Shown: one piece after another, positions 48,416 through 60,849 of the stretch
Layout of the letters: every line of letters begins with the position of its first letter
Position numbering within the stretch: position 1 is the stretch's first letter
Source: Stromatinia cepivora
Taxonomy: Eukaryota > Ascomycota > Leotiomycetes > Helotiales > Sclerotiniaceae
NCBI GenBank assembly: GCA_014898415.1
Contig: RCTD01000009.1
Coordinates: forward strand, 682,001 to 746,000
Direction of reading: 5' to 3'
DNA: 64,000 nt
Notes under the pieces: model-generated
What the model was told of the DNA's origin: nothing
Databases searched by the model: none
Seen by the model: only the letters and a program-made list of their open reading frames with translations
Position numbers and translations under genes: made by a program

Positions 48416-50953
48416 ATTGCTTTTTGTGCGCGTTGATGATACAAAATGATAAATATGTGTTTTCCGGTCGTAGAATTGATGAGTTTAAGGTTATGTGTAC
48501 AAATCGTTGTCAATTGTTGTTATTAGTTGAGAATATTAAGTTTGTGGCAAGAATGCCTCTTTCAAAACCGAAGCGTCACGATTGATGGGATGGAATGATA
48601 AGGAACCGAGGTTCATCATGGCGAAAATTGGCGGGACTGCTTTGTTTCTTTCCCCACCAATGACAACACAATATGTCTTAGAAAACACATAAAATTCTAC
48701 AGTCTTCACCGATTTTAGGTATCTCCTGATTCACTTCGGATTACTTGAATGAATAATCTACAACGGTCCAAGTTTTTTTTGGAGTGATAAGTCATGTTTG
48801 CACCTATCTATGCACCTGCACCGTTGCACCTTTATACGTAACTGTATTAGTCCGTCCCCATTCATCGGAAAGCTTCCGAATATATATTCATACATCTTTC
48901 ACATGCAAGAATCCAAAACTTTTCTGATACTTTTCTTACCTTACAGCAAGCTTAAGTTGTCTTCTTTGAGAATAGCGACTCATAGGAGTTAATCAGGATT
49001 CAGGAGCCGTCTTACAACTGTGACATGGTATTGATAATCTGGTCATATTGCTACCTATGCTTTTTGGTCGAGCTAATCTGTTCCAGCGAATTGCAAAGCC
49101 CACAAAATCTTGGGTATATTATAATATGAGTTTCTTAATTCGTCTTTCAGTAGACGTGCTAGGGATGTTGAGGTAGTTCCTCGCGGTACAATGGCCAGCT
49201 TCTGCCCATCAATCATAGACCTAGACGGACCAGGACGTTACAGTGGTTTCGCCTTAGGCTTCGGTCACCTATCGTTTTCCAGCATTGCAATTGGTTTCAA
49301 ACTTACTGAGGGGCTTAATGACCCATCAGTAACGTTGCTGATAAGGTGGAAATGTGTGTAGCAAAAGCTGGGTTTATGGGGCATAGGAGAGACCAAATTA
49401 CCCGAAGTTATACCCAGATGGGCAGAGCTGGAGCCAAACTTCTTGACATCGATCTACTCAACTACATGTCATTTCGAGACGCCAAACTATAATCACTTAC
49501 ATTTTGATTTGATACTCTGTCAAAGTGGTTTGCGATTGGTTAATGGTTTGGGCGATATGGGTTTCCTTCAGTGGCCGAGATATGAATGACGTTACGATAT
49601 GAGAGGATAATATTACGATCGCAATCTTCAGCAAGAATTTAAACTCTGGTGGGTGATATACTTGGTTATCTTCTACACTTATTGGGATTAAAAGTTGTCA
49701 CGGTTCGGGGGACATTGGAAGAGTAAATCAGAGAAGGCATCGAGGGTTTCAGGACTTTACTTCAATTTTCGAAGCCAATAATACTCGAATGTCTTAGTAC
49801 AAAGCTTTCAGGACGTTGTCCTCGACGGCCTTGTATAATCAAGATACCTCAAGACACCAGTCGAGATTTGATGCTCTTGCAAATGTGCCTCTCAGTGGTG
49901 CTCCATCATGTTAAGTCTGTCACTTGATGTGCTGAGACTGCAAAATGCACAGAGTTAGCACATTACTCGGCTCAATCCAATTTTCCTTCAGGACAGCCCC
50001 CACACGGCATATGTCCATAGTTCTGCTAGAACTAGAGGGACACGTCCAGAATTGAAAAATTCCAAGAAGAATAACGAGGAAAGAAAGAAGTATTTATGAG
50101 GCTTTCTGACCGAGAAAGTACGTCAATTCATAGTTCAAATGCTACCCTTAATTTTCTAGAAAAAACGGCTTATTGTTTACGAGGGTACATGGTAAAAATA
50201 GACATCGATAATCAGCGAAACATAAGCTCGTATATGCCAAGCACACGTGTAAATATTCCATACTCTACTCTGCAACAAGGGGTGATTGATTGGTACTGGT
50301 GGTAGTACAGTAAGCTCGGGAATCACCAGCCGATCCTCCTTCATTGCAAATGCAGGTACAGAATTATCCCAGCACCCACATTAACGGAAACCAAATGCAA
50401 ACCTCCAAAAACTATTAAGTCTAATGATTGACCAGATATTTCCTGAGAAGTTTCAGGAATATCAACTTAGCAACTTTTACATAAAGTTTTCATTTCATCA
50501 GTTGTCAGAGATCCTTTTCCAGCTGCTACCAATTATAAAAGTGGCGAAGCGAAATTTCCAATTGAGGGTTTTGGTTGCATCTCACAAGTCCCACAGCCCC
50601 TTTGAGAGACCATTCGCGACTCTTTGTAAGTAGTTAAATGCACCCTCTAGTCGCATCCTTCGCTCACGATCTAATTGCGTTTGTACGCATTTAAGGAAAT
50701 AAGTGTTTGATACTGTAGAAATAAATCATGTCGTGGGATTCTGGCCCCCGGAATATTCAATTGTGGCGTAATCAAATGGATTGAAGCTCTCATTACAGCT
50801 TACTTCTTTTTTATTTAAGGACTTTCATACCCTTTTTCATGTACCTTTGAAACCTTTTCGACCTTTCTTGTTTTCTTTCCTTTCTCTGTTGTACGTTTTG
50901 TCAAGCTCTCTCGACCGTCAAGTCGAGGAGCCACAAAAACTAATTTCTTTGCC
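48416..50953. other. Divergent intergenic region, Lon and membrane-protein promoters
   Basis: About 2.5 kb between the two start codons. Only frames of up to 69 codons occur, and I see no repeat or RNA gene. A pyrimidine-rich stretch (50805-50890) lies just upstream of ATG 50954 and is typical of fungal leader regions. Confidence 0.5.
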
Positions 50954-53119
50954 ATGTCCTCCTTGATATTAATATTATTTTTTCCTTTATTCCTACGTAC
51001 AAATGCCATACCATGGGCCGCGGCTAAACAGACAGTTACATATAAAGCAGATGAATGGTCACCCCGACCAACGAATACGATCTCAGAGCCACGGGGCCTG
51101 TTCAGGAGAGGTTCAGTCGATGTTGATGTGTGTGGATGGATTGGAGGAAACCTAGCCCAGCCAGTGGGTTGTGGAAGCGGATCATCATGTATTCATGATA
51201 CTTCTTTTGGATTTGTTGGATGCTGTCCGACTTCCTCAGCTGGAGCAGACCCCATTCCTTGTACGGATGGATTGTACACGACTTGTGTCGATCATAATAG
51301 TGCTGGATATACTTCAGATTCTTTCTTGATTAATAATGGTGTACTATCATGGTTAGTAGAAAAGTATCAAAAATGAAACAAATTACCTAACATATTCACA
51401 GCCCTGCGAGTTCAAACTGTTACAAAATCAATTACCCACAAAATTATATTCAATTTGGATGTGGCCCCTCGACAGCAAATGTCACAGCAGCTACCACTTT
51501 TGCCGGCCAAGCGACGGACCTTAACCTACAGATCGTGTATACTGGAGTGAGTTTCAATCCAACAATCACAATTCAAAATCCTAGTAATTTTGGAGCCGCT
51601 ACTTCATTCCCAACTTCTACAACTGGAACTCCAACGCAATCTACAGCTTCGGTAGTTGCTGGTAAAGGATCACTTACACCCACGGTTCCTGACTCACCAA
51701 CTTCTGCAGCTGAGACATCGAAGGGAAGCTCAAATACGGGCGCGATAATTGGTGGTACAGTTGGTGCTTTAGTTGTTATTATAGGAGCCTGTATTGCAGC
51801 TTTCTTTCTTATTCCCAAACGAGGAAACAAACGGGAACCAAGCGTGCCTCACGATGGCAACTCTCCGTAAGTTTTCGTTCAAACGTCTTACTCTACCGAA
51901 GTTAACTAAAACCCTCTCCAGAAGTCGGCCCTCAAAAGCGACCTTTGAATCAGTTGATTCAGTTCCTAACCCAGCACCTTCTCCACAACCCATTTATTCT
52001 CCAGTTCCATTTGGGCAGCACTCACCGCAGCCTCAGGATCACTACTCTCAAATGAGCGGCACCAATAACCTAGGTTATGCACCCGTCTTCCAATTTCCCT
52101 ACCATCGACCCACTACTCCTGCCGGACATCATGAACCCGTAGAAGCACCAACACCCGACCTCTACCCCCGTAACTTCCACTCCCCGTCCCCTAGACCGGA
52201 TCCATTCCAATCACCACATTCCGTAATACTTCCAGAATCCTATGATCCTTCTCGACCACGTAGTCCTCCCTCCTCAGAGCCATACCACCCATCACAATCA
52301 CCTGAACCTCAAAACTACTATCCATCCCAGTCTCCCGAACCCCAACCATACCACCACCCCTCATCTCCGGAACCACAAGCTCTTCGACCCCGTCCGTCTC
52401 GCTCTCCACCACCTACAATCACACCCCCAGCTGTGGCCTCTACAACGAACCCCTATACCCTTCCTCCTACCACCGACCTCCCACCTCTCGACATAATGGA
52501 AGACATCCAAACACCCATTGCCCCCAAACTCTCCCAAGCAAACTGGCACCTCGCCCTAACAGGCGATCGCCGCACCTACGCGCCCGCCGACGGCCCCTCC
52601 GCCTCAGCTGACCACCACCACGGACCAATGCCCGCCATGCCTGCCCTCTACGCCGACATAACCAACGCCATGGGCGCCGAATCCATGTCACCCCCCAACG
52701 ACTCTTTCCTCCCGCGCCAAAACTCCGATGCCACCAAACCCGGCACGCGTCGAAATTTCTCACGCAAAGGCCGAGCTGAAAAACAAGGAAATGAACCCCA
52801 AAATGAAGAAACGGAAGAGGCAGCAGCTATGAGCAATAATATCCGACAATCCGGATGGGTACCCTCCGGCTTACGAACGAGAAATAGTCCATCTCCGCAT
52901 TCTGCGTCCAGAATGCCGGATCGACGGTTAGTGGGTAATAATGAAGCGGCAGCGCAACGATACCAGATGGGTGATTCGAGAGGCGAGCAAGTGCATATTG
53001 CGTATAATCCGAACGCGGGTCTGAATATGGGACATACTGGACCACCGAGAGTAGTGGGGATTGGGAGACAGCCAAGCCCGGTTATAGATCCTAATGCAGT
53101 GGAAGGGGGTTGGCTTTAA
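50954..53119 (+). CDS. Single-pass membrane protein with Cys-rich ectodomain and Pro-rich cytoplasmic tail, 686 aa
   Basis: Exons 50954-51351, 51402-51866 and 51922-53119 sum to 2061 nt, or 686 residues plus TAA. An N-terminal signal peptide (MSSLILILFFPLFLRTNA) is followed by an ectodomain with about ten Cys, opening CGWIGG and including GCCPTS. A Ser/Thr-rich stretch, likely O-glycosylated, leads to a transmembrane helix at about 247-271 (IIGGTVGALVVIIGACIAAF). A basic KRGNKR stop-transfer follows. The remaining ~410 residues are cytoplasmic, Pro/Ser/Gln-rich and apparently disordered, with repeats of PSQSPEPQ. The layout recalls fungal wall-stress sensors (Wsc/Mid2-like), but the family is not recognised and the function is unknown. 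The second intron (54 or 55 nt, donor GTAAGT, branch GTTAACTA) joins what would otherwise look like two separate genes. Confidence 0.82.
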
Positions 53120-53904
53120 TGAGATTTGTGGGAGAGGAAATGTAATAATATATGATCTTATAAGGGGTTTCTTTTGTTTTCTGCGCTTGTTTTTCCAGTG
53201 TATATTTATTTTATACCCGGGTTCTGTACTTACTACAGATCTAACTGTTGAGCAAATAGTGATGCATGTATGTATGAGATGGGATAGGACGGGACGGAAT
53301 ATTACATATATGTAAATATAATATATATTCCACATATTCTCTGATACTTTTCGCATCACTTTCAACTCAAGTGTATACAATACAGTACAATACGACAAAA
53401 ATATACACATACAAACTTCACATCTTCTTACACACATCATCGATACATAATTAACCTCTTAACTTTGTATACGTATAAGATCTCAACATCCAAACTGGGT
53501 TTGGGTCTTTGTTATTAATTTTCCACCAAGCTTGAGATAACCTATAGGCTATAGCAGCCTATTCAGGATTTCTGATATAATTTTCCTCCACACTTTTTAA
53601 TGTTGATTGATTATATTAAGATATTCAGAGGAATGGAATGATTGAGATGAAATAACTAAAGGTTTAAATGAATCGATAGAAGCTAAATAGCTTCCCAAAA
53701 TCGATATTATACCATTAGTTATCCGTATAATGAGAACGAATCATGAAAATGAACCAGGTCATGGAAAAGGTATACAATTGTAGTGGATGGTATATGATAA
53801 GTATGTACAAGACCTTTGAGCGTTTAATATTCGTACAATCCAAGGTTTATTTCATCATACCCGCATCTAGATGTTTGTCTAAGATAGGAATCATAAGCCC
53901 TTCT
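53120..53904. other. Intergenic, between convergent genes
   Basis: About 0.8 kb of A/T-rich sequence that must hold both 3' UTRs. No gene or repeat seen. Confidence 0.6.
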
Positions 53905-56224
53905 TCACATACCAATCTCTTCCTCAGTTTCCTTTTCTTCTATCTCAGTTCCCTTTTCTTTCATCTTCTTTTCCATCTTCTCTCTATGGGTTCGGTTAAG
54001 CTTGCCCTTGAGAGCAACAACCAACCTCTCCAATTTTAGCGACGGTTTCTTCGCCAAGCTCTCCTCAAGCTTCGCCAGTTTCTTGCGATCTCTAGCTTCC
54101 ATCGATTCCTTGACCCGCTGTTCCTCCATTCTGATCTCTTCCCATGCATCTGCCCGTCGTTGCGCATGTTGTTCGCATTCCTCTTTATCGTAACGATGGA
54201 ATACATCCGTAGTCCAGAAATCTGCTCTCCAATCCCATACCCGAGCCCCTGACGCATAATCCCTCAAGATTCCCCTTAGCCATTCATCCGTTGCTACCAT
54301 TCTCAACCGATGACCTCTAATCATAGGTAGTTCTTGGGGTCTTTTCTTCGTCTGACGTCGTAATTTATTCGCTTCGGTCTCTCGTGATAAGATTATCCAG
54401 CCGTCGATATAACCGTCTCTCGACACTTTCACATATCCTTTCATGGCTGTACACCGTCCCTCGAAAGCTTCTACGAATTCTTCATTTGTTACGCCAACAG
54501 GTAACCCCTCAACACGAAGACTATTCTCGACATTCTTTTTGATGATCTTGGGATCTAAATATGATGGTAGTCCATATGTACTTTCCTTTCGTCCTTCTAG
54601 CTTTGCCTGGCGATTTGCCACCCTTAATCTCTTCTCTTCCTCCTTTGCCGGATCAATGTCGATTGGAAGGGCAGTGTGGTTCGAGTTCTCTGCCAACCGT
54701 TTGTTATATTTACTGTCTATATCTATATAATTGGCCCAACCTTCAAGGCGCTTGGTGCCACATTTCACACACTTGCGATGTTGAACACTGTTTTGAAAAC
54801 CACATCCCGTGGATTTACATATCCAATCACCAGGGTGTGAAACAGGACCGTTACCAGATGGCCGTGCAAACCCTCTACTATTTTGAGGATTATCGGTCGG
54901 TCTGTAGTCAATCGATTGGGTACCTTTAAAAGAATAATCTCTGGTTTGAAAACCTACGGAATTTTGGCCAAAGGTTCTATTCAGGAGATCGACATTTATG
55001 GAATTAAAAGCACTTGCCGCACTCATATGGTATTTAATCGTTGGCCCATGAGTAGAGGGAAAAGAGGCTTCCGGTTGAACAGGACTTGGGACTTCTGAAA
55101 CATCCAGATTACTTTGAATCACCGGGTCCTTGAGAGGAGATGAAGGGACCACTGGCTGAACAGGATTTGAGGCTTCTGAAATGTTCGGATCCTCCATGAC
55201 TTCAGGAGTGGGAGTATTTGATCCACCACCTGGAGTAGAATTCAAAATTTCCGATAGCCTTCCCGTGATGGGAGTAATAAATTTCACCGGTATCTTCTGA
55301 AGCGGGGTCGAAAACCTCTCTAGGGATTTATCCGGGTTAGTGTCTTTCAAGGTTGAATCTTGAAGTGTCCGTTTATGTTCCTTTCCGGACGAGAGTGATT
55401 GGGAATTATGTAAAGATAACCGTTTAATTGTCATTTCATCGAGAAGTCGTGCTAAGTTTGGTCCTATCTCTTGAAGGTCTGGCGTAGTGGGAGGAGCGAC
55501 ATCCTCACAAGACATGCACACAGCGGTCGCATAATCTCCATCATGGCTTATGCTCATCGGTACAATCTGATCCTCATATCCTGTTGTAGCTCTAATGAGT
55601 GTAATTGGCGCTCTTGATTTGAGGTTATCCAGAGATGGGTTATCAATCGTGATATCGTGGAAATTCAACCGTCGTTTGCTGAACGCTTTCTTTGCTGCTT
55701 CCTTTGCCGCAAAACTGAATGAAGGATAGTCAGCCAGAGCCTGCTAATATGGATTTTGAATAGACTCACCGGCCAGCCACGAATCTAGCGACTCCCTGCA
55801 CATTTTCTCTCAATTGGATTAAAACTGATTCCTCTTCTTCTTTCGTTAATTTCTTCGGATTCTCTTGTGCGGTATATGGAGACCATATCACAGAACCCAC
55901 AGGTTCATCATTAGCGGCGGTGCTTTTCAGTAGAGGCGTTTCTTTCGGTGCAACAAGTCCTATCAGAGCCTCTAAGCTTTTCGCCTTCCATCTTTGTTGC
56001 TTTTCTATTTTCCCTTGAATGAATTCCCTTCGTTCCATAAAATAGAGGTACTCAATCAACGGCAGAAGTCTCGGTCGGTACCATACTTGCTCTTGTGGAG
56101 TGAACACTCTCCGAATGAATCGATGCGCATATTTTGATTGATGCTTCGTTAGAATATCCTGAATGCGACTGATCTTGCAGATGTCGGTGCCGATGTTAAC
56201 GGGCAATGGGAATGCTCGTGGCAT
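53905..56224 (-). CDS. AcpS-type 4'-phosphopantetheinyl transferase fused to RanBP2 zinc finger and RRM-like region, 754 aa
   Basis: Exons 56224-55770 and 55714-53905 sum to 2265 nt, or 754 residues plus a stop. Residues 1 to ~217 are an AcpS-like transferase, which moves phosphopantetheine from CoA to an acyl carrier protein. The metal-binding Asp14 is in NIGTDI, FTPQE lies at 41-45, and GRFAAKEAAKKAF spans the splice (Lys156, Glu157). It ends with SHDGDYATAVCM. An insert of ~80 residues separates FTPQE from the KEA helix. After ~230 disordered residues comes a RanBP2-type zinc finger at 448-470 (C-x4-C-x10-C-x2-C, with WIC and GFQN), a fold that usually binds single-stranded RNA or ubiquitin. 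An RRM-like segment follows at ~550-627 (LRVEGLPVGVTNEEF), then a charged coiled-coil-like tail. The 55-nt intron has good donor, branch and acceptor sites. There is no stop between the parts. No mitochondrial presequence is obvious. Confidence 0.87.
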
Positions 56225-57161
56225 ATTGTGTAGATATCGTTCATATAGGTACTATGAGGTATATTTGTCTCATACTGACACTATACATGTCGCTTCTCAT
56301 CTATATTCATGAGATATGGTACGAAATCGAAATTCGATAGAGGGTGAGATTAAATGTTTTTTTTTTTTCCGTTATCGTCGGATAAGAATCTAGAAAGCTC
56401 GGACTGTAAAACTTGTTTATACCGGATCGAAAAATTTGACCAATTAGATCCAGTATATCCAGGTATCCGGTATAAAAAGATTAGATATCAAAGCATCAAA
56501 AATAATACAGTTCAAAATCAATTTCATTTTATATAAATATCCTAGTAAGATCTTCTATTTATACTTATTATCTAATTTTAAAATTACTTCTTTCTCTTTT
56601 TTATATAATATTTTTAATAAATCTATATTTAAAACTTTTTATTGTTTTTAATATTTTATCAAAAGTTAAATAACTTTCAATATTTTAATTGTTATGGTTG
56701 TTAAAAGGATATTGCTAATAAAGCTAGGAAACTCTATAAGGAAGTGGCTTTATTATTAAAGGCAAGTATATAATTAATAATATATTATTATTCGATTAAA
56801 AAACTTTGCAAAATCTTTATATTTATTAAACTCTAATATACAATCAATGATTTATTATTATTTCGATATTATTCTTTATTAGATTTAAAAAAGAAGATTC
56901 TTTTAAATAAAAAAAAAATAATAAAAAGTTTTATAATTATTTTAGGATTAATTGATTCTTTATTATTTATAACTTTGACAATTCTTTTCATTTTATTGTT
57001 ATGAATCTCAACTACGAAACGAAGGCTAGCCGAAAGCGGGCCGAATTGTACGCTAGTTTGAAGAGTTTTCATTTATATAGAGGGGGAATTCTTTAATACG
57101 ATTAGAGAAAGTAATGAAAAGTTTTGATCCTAAATCTAAATCTATTGTTATTCAAATATTA
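56225..57161. other. Promoter-side flank passing into the AT-rich block
   Basis: The first ~250 bases look like normal intergenic sequence upstream of the transferase gene. From about 56,520 the sequence becomes very AT-rich. A short less AT-rich island at about 57010-57065 may be remains of another repeat. No gene seen. Confidence 0.5.
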
Positions 57162-57955
57162 TGTTGGAAATGAGGCCATCATAGGATTAGAATTGAGGTC
57201 ACGTGATCACAATGGTGCACAAACCATATTTGGGGATAATCTCAATTCTATTCCTATTAGAAATATAGATCCTTAATTCAATCTATATAATCAATAATAC
57301 TATTACTTCCTGTACTAAAAGTTAATAGATTATGAGATCCGGTTATATAATAATGATTAGAAAGCAAAGCAAATCGAGAAAGGATTAGTATAGTTAATAG
57401 GAGTGAAACAGAATGAAAATCAGAGTTTTCATATAGTGTTATTGAAATAGAGTTGAAATATAATAACACAATTTATAACTCATAATATTATAGACCAGAG
57501 TAGAAAGCAATCTGTATAATACCGATACAGAATTATAACAAAAACGAAGAGTAAATTCATATAGTTACAAGAAAATATATTATAGTATGATTTTACGAAT
57601 TTTTTTATTGTTTTATTTTTATATTTCTTTATTATCCCGAATTTACTTATTATATATTTTTTAAGATCGTTTTTGTGACGCACAAAAGCCGTAGTAGAGC
57701 TGAATAAACAGGATCAATTATATTCTTTAGAATCTATAATTGAAGAATTATGGTTCATAAAGAGCGACTGAATATATATATATAAATACCCATTTGTGGG
57801 CTGCAGGATTGTACATAAACATTATTAAGATTACCATTTTATTATACTAAATTATATAAATCGTAATGTATACGCATAGATGATCAATTTATAAATTGAT
57901 ATGGGAGATAAGAGGTATCACATGGTTAGCCTCCTGTGGTTCACGATTCGTAACA
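57162..57955 (-). repeat. Probable 3' long terminal repeat (about 794 bp)
   Basis: Bounded by the short inverted termini TGTT and AACA: the minus strand starts TGTTACGAATCG at 57955 and ends CATTTCCAACA at 57162. The start sits right after a polypurine tract, as required for a 3' LTR. The partner LTR is not in the window, so the outer boundary is inferred from the termini alone. Confidence 0.72.
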
Positions 57956-57968
57956 CTATCCCCCCTTT
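57956..57968 (-). other. Polypurine tract (plus-strand primer site)
   Basis: The minus strand reads AAAGGGGGGATAG directly before the LTR terminus TGTTACG. This is the expected place of the polypurine tract that primes plus-strand DNA synthesis. The G-run is an island in otherwise AT-rich sequence. Confidence 0.8.
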
Positions 57969-58050
57969 CGGAAAAGTTCGCCCTCGAGTGTTTCACTCCT
58001 CTGTTCCATTGTTATTTCATCGGAAACCAGGTTTTGTGAAGGTTCATGAG

Positions 58051-58400
58051 CTTTAAATCAATTAGATTGGTCATTTTGGTTGATTTAATCAATTTACTGG
58101 AAATTAACCAAATTAACCAAATTAATCGACCAAATTGATCAAAATGACAAATGAATTGATCAAATCAACCAAATCGTTCATCAATTGATTAAATTAATAT
58201 TGATTCGTATTCTTCTTGATTTGGGGAACCTTTGAAAGAAAAAAGTTTCAATAGAAAAGGAAAAGAGGTTGAATTATGGTATAATGATAATGGATGGTTA
58301 ATATGGTCAATTCCGAAATCGATCAAGTTAATCGACCAAATTGATCAAATCAATTAAATCAATCAAATTGAACGAAATCGATAGGGGTGACGTTATATTT
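58051..58400. repeat. Degenerate iterated AT-rich segment inside the element
   Basis: Words such as ATTAACCAA, ATCGACCAAATTGATCAAA and AAATCAATCAAATTGA recur with variation on both sides of a less repetitive centre. It lies between the integrase remnant and the polypurine tract. It looks like an old tandem repeat blurred by mutation. Confidence 0.5.
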
Positions 58401-58900
58401 CGTTCTTACCATATTCAAGCTTCCTTTTGCATAATTTTTTTTGAAATGATTATAAGTATATATTGCCTTTGTATTATCTTGGTGGTGATAGCTCATCTGT
58501 TATATAGAGTTCGGGTTATGTACGTATACAATCAAATTCCTTCGAATTTGTATGGGTTTTTGATCTTTTCATAATTGTATACGTATATATTATTATAAAA
58601 TTATAATATCTAATCTGCTATATTGAAGAACACTTTTTTTTCCCTTAATTTTATAGGTGAATCATTATCCATATAATTATAATTATCCTCTTCACTCTTA
58701 TAAAGCTTTATTCAATCGATTAATCGATTAAAAGGACCAGGCAATATTGGATTGGCCAAATAAAAATCGCGCAAGAGATACGATGATATTTTAAGATCGG
58801 AAGCAGGATACTAGATAAAATCGGTATCACTATTAAACTACGAAATTCTATATAATAGAGTTTTTCGTACTTTCTTTATTGTTAAAATTTTCTTCACTTC

Positions 58901-59300
58901 CTATTCCGAATTATTAATTATATTAATAGACGGAAATGATTCAAGTATCTGATCAGGAAAAGGATCATCATATACCTTGCATAATCGATCTGAAAGGAAA
59001 ACAGAATGAATTTTTATTGTAATCGAAAGTTCGAGTTTAAAAGAATTTCCAAATCGATTAATGATTTTAAATCTTCCTTGAATTAGGAAGTCCAACTTCT
59101 TGGATGATTTTTGGGTAGAGTAATTCTTTATATTGAGTCATATATAATCTCCGATATCGAAATCGATCTTATATTGATGAGCATTCGTAGATTTCGACAT
59201 TTTGGCTTGGGTATACAATAGACCTTCTTTCGTTTGTGCAAAAGTTAATCTATTGTATTCTATATATATACAGGCATTATACATATTCATATCGTCTGTT
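58901..59300 (-). pseudogene. Integrase C-terminal region remnant
   Basis: Minus-strand translation gives FDIGDYI, STQKSSKKLDF, GRFKIINRFGNSFKLEL and IKIHSVFLSDRL. These are the segments after the integrase core of Ty3/gypsy elements (GDYV, KLD, GPFKI, YxLELP, IHPVFHxSLL). Stops interrupt the frame. An upstream PYKTLYRYTPK segment near 59350 matches the end of the core. Confidence 0.85.
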
Positions 59301-60849
59301 GACTTACTAGCATCTTCCTTCCATTCCTATACACATTTCGGTGTATACCTATATAGGGTTTTGTAGGGTATAAACCCTCCTAAAGAATCGTATAGAAGAG
59401 TAAATTATGTGTAATCCATTATAAATAGGAATTCTAATCAATCATCTTAATAATAACTAATAAACAGTTTTAATCACTATTGAAGATATTGATTATAGAT
59501 CTCAGTTTGATTATCGGTTTAAGGATAATAAATAATGAATAGTTTGAAATCAATTCCTAGGATTTGACTGAATTCCTTTCAGAACTATGATATAAATTGA
59601 AGACCGCAATTTGATATTATAATATCAAAAGGATCATAATATCGATATACATGATAAAGATATAATTGTATTTGAATTCAAATATCGATTGATTTGTAAT
59701 AAGGTATAAATATAACTTGCTTTATCAATCGATTAATAATAATTAAAATATTGTTATATCTGTATTTATCCTTATTAAAGTTATAATAATCTATAATAAT
59801 ATATTGCTATATTCGATTAGAAATCGGAAATAAATACAATAAACCGGGGATACAATTGTATAGAACGGAATTGTATTTGTAGGTGTAACAATTGTATATA
59901 TATCTAATTACAGTATTGTACATTCTGGATCAATAATATTATTAAAATAATAAAAGATAGGTTTTGCTTATACCAAAATGAATAATAGAAATGGAATTAT
60001 AGGTTTTACAAATCAGATAAGTTCAAAGATTGTCGATATCAGATATCATTAAATAATCATTATAAAGCAAAAGGTTATTTTGGAGTGATATATATTTGTA
60101 ACTTTAGGTAGTTTATATTCTGAGTATTAGTAAGCTATTTATAGTTTTATTTGCTTTGATGATATAATTAATTAAATCGAATCGAGGAACGATTTCATTC
60201 AAATCGATATTAATAATCGCTATTTCGTTTAAATAATGCTTTCATAAAGCTTTTCTTATAATTTCAGTATTAATTTGGTTGTCTTTAATAAATTACTGGA
60301 GGTGATTCTTCTTTTTGGTATAATTCTGGAGGTTCAATTTGTTGGTCCGATAGATTAAAGTATCGGCGAAAGGGTTATCTTTTCCAGGGTGATATATAAT
60401 GATGAAATTATAATCGGTTAGAACTTTTGTTTAACAAATTTATCGAATATTGAGAATCTTGATAATCATAAAATATTCGAGGGTCTTATAATCGGTATAA
60501 ACCTTGATTTTATATAATGAATTAATGAATTCCGTTCTTCAATAATTAAGAAATCGAATAATTGATAGCATTTCCTTATTATGAACTTCGTAATTCAATT
60601 TAGCGGCAATTATGGTTTTGGAGAAATAAATTACAGGAAACCAATCTTCGTCATACTATTGTAATAATATATTAGCAATTATCTCATCGAATACATTTGT
60701 TTCGAATATACAAAAAAATCGATGATTATAATATTGCAGGAGCAGAGTGGAGATAAGTTTTTTCTTTAAGATATTGAATGCATTTTGATATACTTCGTCA
60801 AATACAAACTTAACATTTACTTTAATAAATTCATTAAAAGATTTCGCTA

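Noticed and set aside
51794..53119. Separate Pro-rich gene starting near 51794
   Set aside because: A good 54-55-nt intron joins it in phase to the upstream membrane protein, and there is no promoter space between.
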